Positions 56,690 to 64,000 of a stretch of 64,000 nucleotides of DNA are shown piece after piece. A program made the translations under genes and the position numbers. The number at the start of each line of letters is the position of its first letter. Position 1 is the stretch's first letter. The stretch is from Glandiceps talaboti (lineage: Eukaryota > Hemichordata > Enteropneusta > Spengelidae). The notes under the pieces are model-generated. The model made no database searches and was not told where the DNA came from. It saw nothing but the letters and a program-made list of their open reading frames with translations. Location of the stretch: the NCBI RefSeq assembly GCF_964340395.1, contig NC_135571.1, positions 10,483,440 to 10,547,439 on the forward strand, in the 5' to 3' direction.

Positions 56690-58700
56690 CCAGCAGAGTG
56701 GCCAAAAGCTGTTGTCTATCCAATTCATGAAAAGGGGATGTCAATAATTTTAGAGAGATCTCGTTATTTTCAGTCATGGGGAAAATCTTTACTAAAATTT
56801 TGAACAGTCATCTTGAGACTTGGGTAAAAGAAAATCAAATTCTTTCCGAATCTCAAGCAGGTTTTTATAAATGATATTCTACGATTGATAACATTTTTAC
56901 TTTACAAGCCATTATTACAAAATACATAATAAGACGGAAAGGCCGCTTTTACTGTTTATTTATTGATTTTAAGTCTTCGACAATGTCAATCATCAGTTCC
57001 TTTTACATAGGTTAATGTCCTATGGGCTTCATGGTAAATTCTTACGTGTATTGAAATCAATGTACAGACAATTGTGTTAATGTGTTGGGACAAGTCAGGG
57101 TCTAACTGATTATTTTGACTGTTCAAAAGGTACAAGACAAGGTTGCATGTTAAGTCCACTGTTATTTACCGGTAGTCTCTTAATCAATGAACTTGCATCG
57201 TCGCAAACCACAGCCTGTTTTACGGCAACGTTCTTAACGTTATTTCGAAATGTAGTGGTAGAAATAATAATCTGGTTTGCGAGAAAGTGACTTGTACAAT
57301 ATATGAACAATACAGATTTTGTTAGTGTGCACATCAACCCAGAAACAAATGTATATATGCCTATGTATGCTGATGATATTGTTGACTGTGCAGATCTACC
57401 TATTAACCTTCAGAGACAGTTAAATAAATTACAGTAATTCTGTGATGACTGGGATATGGCAATAAATTTGGATAAAACTAAAATTATGTTTTTCAGAAGG
57501 GGAAGACGACTTAAAAACAGTGAAGTGTTGTTCTACGGAAAGCGTAAAGTCGAGGTTGTTCCGTTTTATAAATATTTGGACAGCATTTTCACACCCAAAT
57601 CAAAATGGTCCGCAATCAAGAAAAGTCAAACATCACAGGTCAAACAGGTGTTATTTCAATTGAAGTCTCTAATAAGGAAATTAGGTGGTTTGCCTTTTAC
57701 GTGTGCCTTTAATAATCTTTGACACAGTTGTGGTACCAATTTTATGTTATAGTAGTGAGACCTGGGGATATGAAATTTCTAACCCCATAGAACAAGTGCA
57801 AACTCAATTTTGTAAGTTTTTATTTGGTGTTTAGGACAAATGATTCTGTTGTACTTGGTGAATATGGGCGCACCCCCCCCCCACCACCACACCATTTTAT
57901 ATAAAACACTGTATATCATATTGGCTGAGAATTCTTGAAATGGAAAATACCAGGTATCCTAAATTATGTTATATTAGATGTTACTGGAATTAGATAATAA
58001 TGGCAAAATTATTTGGGTGACGAATTAAATATTTACTTTAGCGTTATGGTTTTGGAGAAGTCTGGCTAAATCAAGGGTTGGTGCACCAGAAGCTTTTATT
58101 TCTATTTTCACAGAAAGAGTCAAAGATTGTTTTCATCAAGAATGGCATGATAGCATAAATTCATCTTCCAAGTTAAGGAGTTACTGTAATTTTAAGACAC
58201 TTTTAGAATCTGAGCTTTATTTGGATTGTATTAATATTCATAAATTTAAGGTTGCCTTAGCAAGGTTTAGATGTTCATCTCATGATCTGTGTACTGCGAC
58301 CGGAAGAAGGGATGAGATAAATTTACAGGATAGACTTTGCATTTTTTTAAAATCAATATCCTTAGTTTTATTGAAAACGAGTATCATTTTCTGTTTATTT
58401 GTGATTTGTTTACTCCTCTGAGACAGCAATACCTTCCATGTAATATTTGGACTCATCCGTCGATAGATAATTTTTATCATTTAATGGCAAGTAAAAATCC
58501 TCATCACCTACGACAACTTGCAATGTATATTTATAAGGTATTTAGATTGACAGAAAACTTTTCCATTTCATAAGTTTTGTTTATTCTTGACACATTTTCA
58601 GTTGTATATTTTCGTTCAATGTACGTATGTAATCATTATACTTTTTGTCTTGCTTTATTTGTTCGTATATGCATTTTGGGAGGATGGCCTCTAAATGCGA
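56690..58700 (+). pseudogene. Decayed non-LTR retrotransposon (LINE) ORF2
   Basis: In broken frames: AEWPKAVVYPIHEKG, SESQAGF, FIDFK, KGTRQGCMLSPLLF, MYADDIV (the reverse transcriptase active-site box), NLDKTKIMFFRRGR and FYKYLDSIFTPKSKW. The C-terminal tail follows, with KFKVALARFRCSSHDL and ENEYHFLFICD in different frames. Multiple stops and frameshifts mean it is not active. The first half of a full ORF2 (endonuclease) is not recognisable, so the copy is probably 5'-truncated near the GA tract. Confidence 0.82.
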
Positions 58701-58727
58701 AATAAAATATTCATGTATTTAATATTC

Positions 58728-58825
58728 ATGTAGACTGTAAGATACGTCGTGACGTTCCGCCCTCACCAGCCTCCTGTGGGAGGGGTTAGCTGACGTGTGA
58801 GGGCGCCCCGTCAAGGTTTACCTAA
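58728..58825. repeat. ~100-bp dispersed repeat R2, copy 2
   Basis: GTGGGAGGGGTTAGCTGACG, GTGTGAGGGCGCCCCGTCA and GGTTTACCT match 45588-45690. Here it lies just after the LINE remnant. Confidence 0.55.
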
Positions 58826-59086
58826 CAGACTATAGCTATATGTACTGCTGTTGCTATATTTCTATATTTCTTATTTTTACAACAAGCTTTATATCTGATT
58901 CACCATTGTTTTTCACAAAGTTGGTTATATATATAATTACTTAGTATGGCCTTGTTTAAATACTGTACATTCAGCTAGCTATGCATAAACTAACTTACCT
59001 GTCGGGTCTTCCATAGGTATATATTTCGAGACACGCATTCATGTGCTATCTACCTGCCGATGATCTTCCCCAAGTAGCTAGACCAC

Positions 59087-59313
59087 TAGACTCTCTCAAC
59101 AGTCCTCGGAGTTTCGCATATGGCTAAAACTTGTTAGTGCGACGCTCCGTGTTTAGCGTCGAACTAACACATCAACGAAAGGTTAGCCCTATGTGATCGA
59201 TGAGGGCGTACAGTACAGGGATATTCAAGTACAGTAGATATCAGTACATACAAAACAACCCAAGTTTTAGTCATGTGCGAAGCTCCGAGGACTGTTGAGA
59301 TAGTCTACTAGAC
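59087..59313. mobile_element. Palindromic MITE-like element, ~225 bp
   Basis: GACTCTCTCAACAGTCCTCG with GAGTTTCGCATATGGCTAAA is answered by inverted TTTTAGTCATGTGCGAAGCT and CGAGGACTGTTGAGATAGTC. An inner hairpin GTTAGTGCGACGCT / AGCGTCGAACTAAC sits in the left half. Confidence 0.75.
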
Positions 59314-59319
59314 TCCAGA

Positions 59320-60380
59320 CACCTGCTGGTGACCTCCCCAGGTACTCTTTTCGGTGTTTTGTAAACCCTACCTATAAATTTTTGTGCTAACTGCTTGTTG
59401 GCGACCTCCCCAGCCATCACAATGTCGCGGTGACCTTTACCTACATCTGTTTGATATTCCTATCAGTGTTAAATCTCTGCTATTGGTTTTACGTCTTCCT
59501 TACATAATGTTTCAAAATATTTATTCTTTACATCGCCACATAAAAGTTACACCCTTGTGTCATCAGGTGGGTGTTGTTACTCGTTGGTTCCATTTCATGT
59601 ATAGTGGTTAGCCTATCTGTACCTCTCCAATATTCCAATTTCGCGACTACACTTGTCGGACAATATTCACCTTTCCCGCCTGTTCCGTAATAATCCATTG
59701 TTGGGCCAAAATGACTAGTACTGAAGATAGTGTTGACCCGGTCATCCATCAACCAAAGACGTCACAGTCGCAGGTAAATCAACGCATTTATCTTTTCCGT
59801 TTCGCGACAAATTTTTTTGAACAAAATTATCGTTTTCTACAATATGTTGGTACATTCCTACTTCATTGTAGAGTATATTATAGTGCTTCTGAAAACAGAA
59901 ATTTCTCAACCATTAGGTAAAGGTCAGGGTTTTGGAAATATCGATTTGCTGGTGTTTGAAACTAGGACAAGGGAAATGACCTTTGAACGTATAACATAGG
60001 TTGTAGGCAATAAAATCCCATAGAATTAGCCTACCTGACTCGACACTGATTTGTCTGATGAACGACATTTTCAAACAAGAGAGCTAAACCTCTAAGTTAA
60101 AGTCAGAACATGTGTACAGTAATTTTTGTTTTTAGCACACCTGAACTGAGGTTCAGCGTTCTATAAGCATAAAATGCACAAGCTCAAAAAAAAATGGAGG
60201 TCAAAAGTTTATATTTAGGCAGAAACTAACAGTCATAAATCTACACTCTGAGCTGATAGCCTGGAATCCATGCGGGTTACATCTTTTACTAACTTTCGTC
60301 TTTCCAATCACAAAGCCGAATGTAAAAAATCCGATATCTAAAGCTTTGGAATCTACATTGTCCAAATTATTGGTCGACCT
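59320..60380. other. Intergenic, no gene recognised
   Basis: No ORF with family features is seen. Confidence 0.45.
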
Positions 60381-60387
60381 TCGTACC

Positions 60388-60773
60388 AGTCTAGTTCCTG
60401 ACAGGGACCGTATTACTTGTGTACTTCATTACTACCCCAGTCTAGTCAATCACGTTGCTCGAGCACAGATATATGTGCTGCCCCTATGGCGTTCATATAA
60501 ACATGATGATGTTGTCGTGTCCCCACGTGATTTTAGTTTAAATAGACTGGAGGTGGAGTCCTGGTTGGACATTTACATATCATATCAATCCTAGATCCTA
60601 GAAACATGAGAACAATGATGACAGCCTGTCAATTTGTGGTGGATTTTTATGCCTTTTGTGCTTCGCTCACCATGGGGGTTGAATCACGTTTAACGCCTTG
60701 AGCAACAGGATTGACTAGACTGGGATTGTGATGAAGTACACATGTAATACGGTCCCTGTCAGGAACTAGACTA
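60388..60773. mobile_element. Inverted-repeat pair, ~78-bp arms
   Basis: CAGTCTAGTTCCTGACAGGG at 60388 through CCAGTCTAGTCAATC is repeated inverted at 60695-60772 (GATTGACTAGACTGG through CCCTGTCAGGAACTAGACT). About 230 bp of spacer separate the arms. This fits a transposon with long terminal inverted repeats. Confidence 0.7.
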
Positions 60774-60863
60774 ACTTCATGCATGCATTCAAACTCACTT
60801 TCACTATAGAGGGGCATCAACACAGCGGTACATATGTATATACCAATAAGTGTGAGTACTTCA

Positions 60864-60871
60864 CACACACA

Positions 60872-60907
<36 letters not shown>

Positions 60908-61025
60908 GACACACATACATACATACATACATACATACATACATACATACATACATACATACATACATACATACATACATACATACATACATACATACAT
61001 ACATACACATACACACACACACACA
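60864..61025. repeat. (CA)n / (ACAT)n microsatellite
   Basis: A CA run, about 27 ACAT units, and a final CA run. Confidence 0.97.
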
Positions 61026-61455
61026 TGTAGGAGACCATTTAGAGGCTAAAATTTCAAACCATGTACATTATTGAAAGCAGCAGCATAGAATACTTGAATA
61101 TTGTCTTCAATACCCTTCAAGAGATCTAGATTTATACACAACCAATTCTCTGGTAGCCACTCATGATAACTCAACATAGGTTTAAAGACCTACTGCGGAA
61201 GGAATTTTACAAATGCTCTTGGCAAACGACTGCTCCTGGGGTTAAATTTGGTTAAAATCGTGAGTAAAACATTTCGTGACCTTGCTTTCAGACCATCAGA
61301 ATTTACAAGCCACACCCCCCCCCCCTTCGCACCCCGAATTGTTTCCACCCCCCCCCCTTCATTTTCTCCTCAAGGTCCCCTATCGTAAATTCTCGCTCTC
61401 ATTCCCTAATTTAGTTGTTTGATATAAATACAATGTCTAGGTTGTTGTAGTTCAG

Positions 61456-61528
61456 GCAAAGACTAGTAGCCGAAGACGCCGACGTTGGGAAAATGGATTA
61501 TTTCAATGCTGTCAAGATAAAAAACTAT
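61456..61528 (+). CDS. PLAC8 gene exon, WxxGLF part
   Basis: Acceptor TTGTAGTTCAG, then 24 codons and one base. The donor CTAT|GTAAGTAT is near-perfect. Because the next exon starts GT CTA CTT, the split codon becomes TGT (Cys), exactly where the family has a conserved Cys. Confidence 0.68.
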
Positions 61529-61536
61529 GTAAGTAT

Positions 61537-61629
<93 letters not shown>

Positions 61630-62065
61630 CTGAGAGAGAGAGGGAGAGAGACAGAGAGAGAGACGGAGACAGAGAGAGAGAGTACTGAGGGCCAGACAGA
61701 CAGCGAGGGAGGGAGGGAGAGAGCTCGAGGGGACAGCAGTGGGGGAGATTGATAGACAGTGTCTGTGTCTATGTATACAGCTGCAATGTATGTGTTGGTA
61801 CAGGGATGCTTGTTGTAATGATTTAGGGATGTGTAGTGTTGGAGGAATGTATTTATTGTATGTATTGGAAAAAAGGATGTGTTGGTACAGGGATATGTTT
61901 CCCATGTCTTCCCCTCATGAAGGTCTACTTGGTACATTTTGCTGCCCATGCCTCTTGGCACGGACAGCGCGGAAGATTGGTGAAAATTGCTGTATACCAT
62001 TGGTGGCGCCTTGTTGTGTGGGGATGCCAATGAGAATGAAGTTAAGGATGTTGACTAACACATGG
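61456..62065 (+). CDS. PLAC8-domain (Cys-rich) protein gene, partial
   Basis: Two exons (61456-61528 and 61923-62065) join in phase (T|GT giving Cys). They read AKTSSRRRRRWENGLFQCCQ, DKKLC, LLGTFCCPCLLARTARKIGE, then NCCIPLVAPCCVG and MPMRMKLRMLTNTW. The pattern WxxGLFxCCxD...C..TFCCPC...G.NC...LR is the N-terminal half of the PLAC8/cornifelin domain. The usual second half (GI.GS...DCC...C..CQ..RE) is not visible and may lie beyond the satellite. Neither the start codon nor the last exon is found: the frame upstream of 61456 is open but lacks ATG. Family members are small cysteine-rich proteins, some membrane-associated and linked to metal handling, cell size or differentiation. It could be a fragment. 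Confidence 0.7.
61541..61692. repeat. (GA)n microsatellite with interruptions
   Basis: About 40 GA units, then imperfect GA-rich sequence, inside the PLAC8 intron. Confidence 0.96.
61923..62065 (+). CDS. PLAC8 gene exon, CCPC part
   Basis: The acceptor region TCTTCCCCTCATGAAG precedes 61923; the donor is ACATGG|GTAAGG after 62065, phase 0. It encodes LLGTFCCPCLLARTARKIGE and the following Cys-rich segment. The frame would stay open to 62107 if unspliced. Confidence 0.7.
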
Positions 62066-62159
62066 GTAAGGAGAAATCGTACGTGTGGTCAAGACGATTT
62101 TAGGTAAACAAATGCAGACAAAAAAGATACATACACAAATACACACACACACACACACA

Positions 62160-64000
<1,841 letters not shown>

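Overview
This is eukaryotic (metazoan) genomic DNA. It is AT-rich, its genes are split by GT-AG introns, and it is packed with microsatellites, minisatellites, palindromic MITE-like elements and decayed non-LTR retrotransposons. Gene content (uncoupling-protein carriers, a PLAC8-domain protein) and repeat style fit a marine invertebrate, perhaps a hemichordate or amphioxus. I cannot fix the species from sequence alone.

Layout. (1) 1-2.4 kb, minus strand: the 5' end of a mitochondrial uncoupling protein gene (copy B), whose remaining exons lie off the left edge. (2) 8.2-14.0 kb, minus strand: a complete paralogue (copy A) with five coding exons encoding 325 aa. Both copies have the same 5' layout: a promoter-like region with CCAAT boxes, a non-coding exon 1, an exon 2 holding a 53-codon upstream ORF, then the first coding exon. 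The uORF peptide is identical in the two copies, and all three nucleotide differences are synonymous. The coding exon next to it differs at 17 of 120 bases. (3) 14-33 kb: mostly intergenic, with CCAAT-box modules near 21.4-22.1 kb, palindromic elements, a LINE tail fragment, a triplet-repeat array and a ~1.06 kb DNA-transposon-like element. (4) 33.8-48.3 kb, plus strand: a four-coding-exon gene for a 439-aa ATP-grasp ligase of unknown substrate, with two candidate duplicated 5' exons upstream and a 7.9 kb first coding intron full of repeats. (5) 48.3-61.4 kb: no recognisable host gene; a ~45-copy 31-bp minisatellite, a LINE pseudogene and several MITE-like palindromes. (6) 61.4-62.1 kb, plus strand: two exons of a PLAC8 (Cys-rich) family gene, joined in phase, followed by a CT tract and a ~350-bp satellite that runs off the right edge.

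Functionally, the UCP pair would be proton/anion carriers of the inner mitochondrial membrane, probably under uORF translational control. The ATP-grasp enzyme would ligate a carboxylate to an amine or thiol at ATP cost. Nothing in the sequence links the three loci into one pathway. The strongest leads are the constrained uORF in the UCP tandem pair and the uncharacterised ATP-grasp ligase. All gene models come from reading splice signals by eye and matching family motifs from memory; no search was run.
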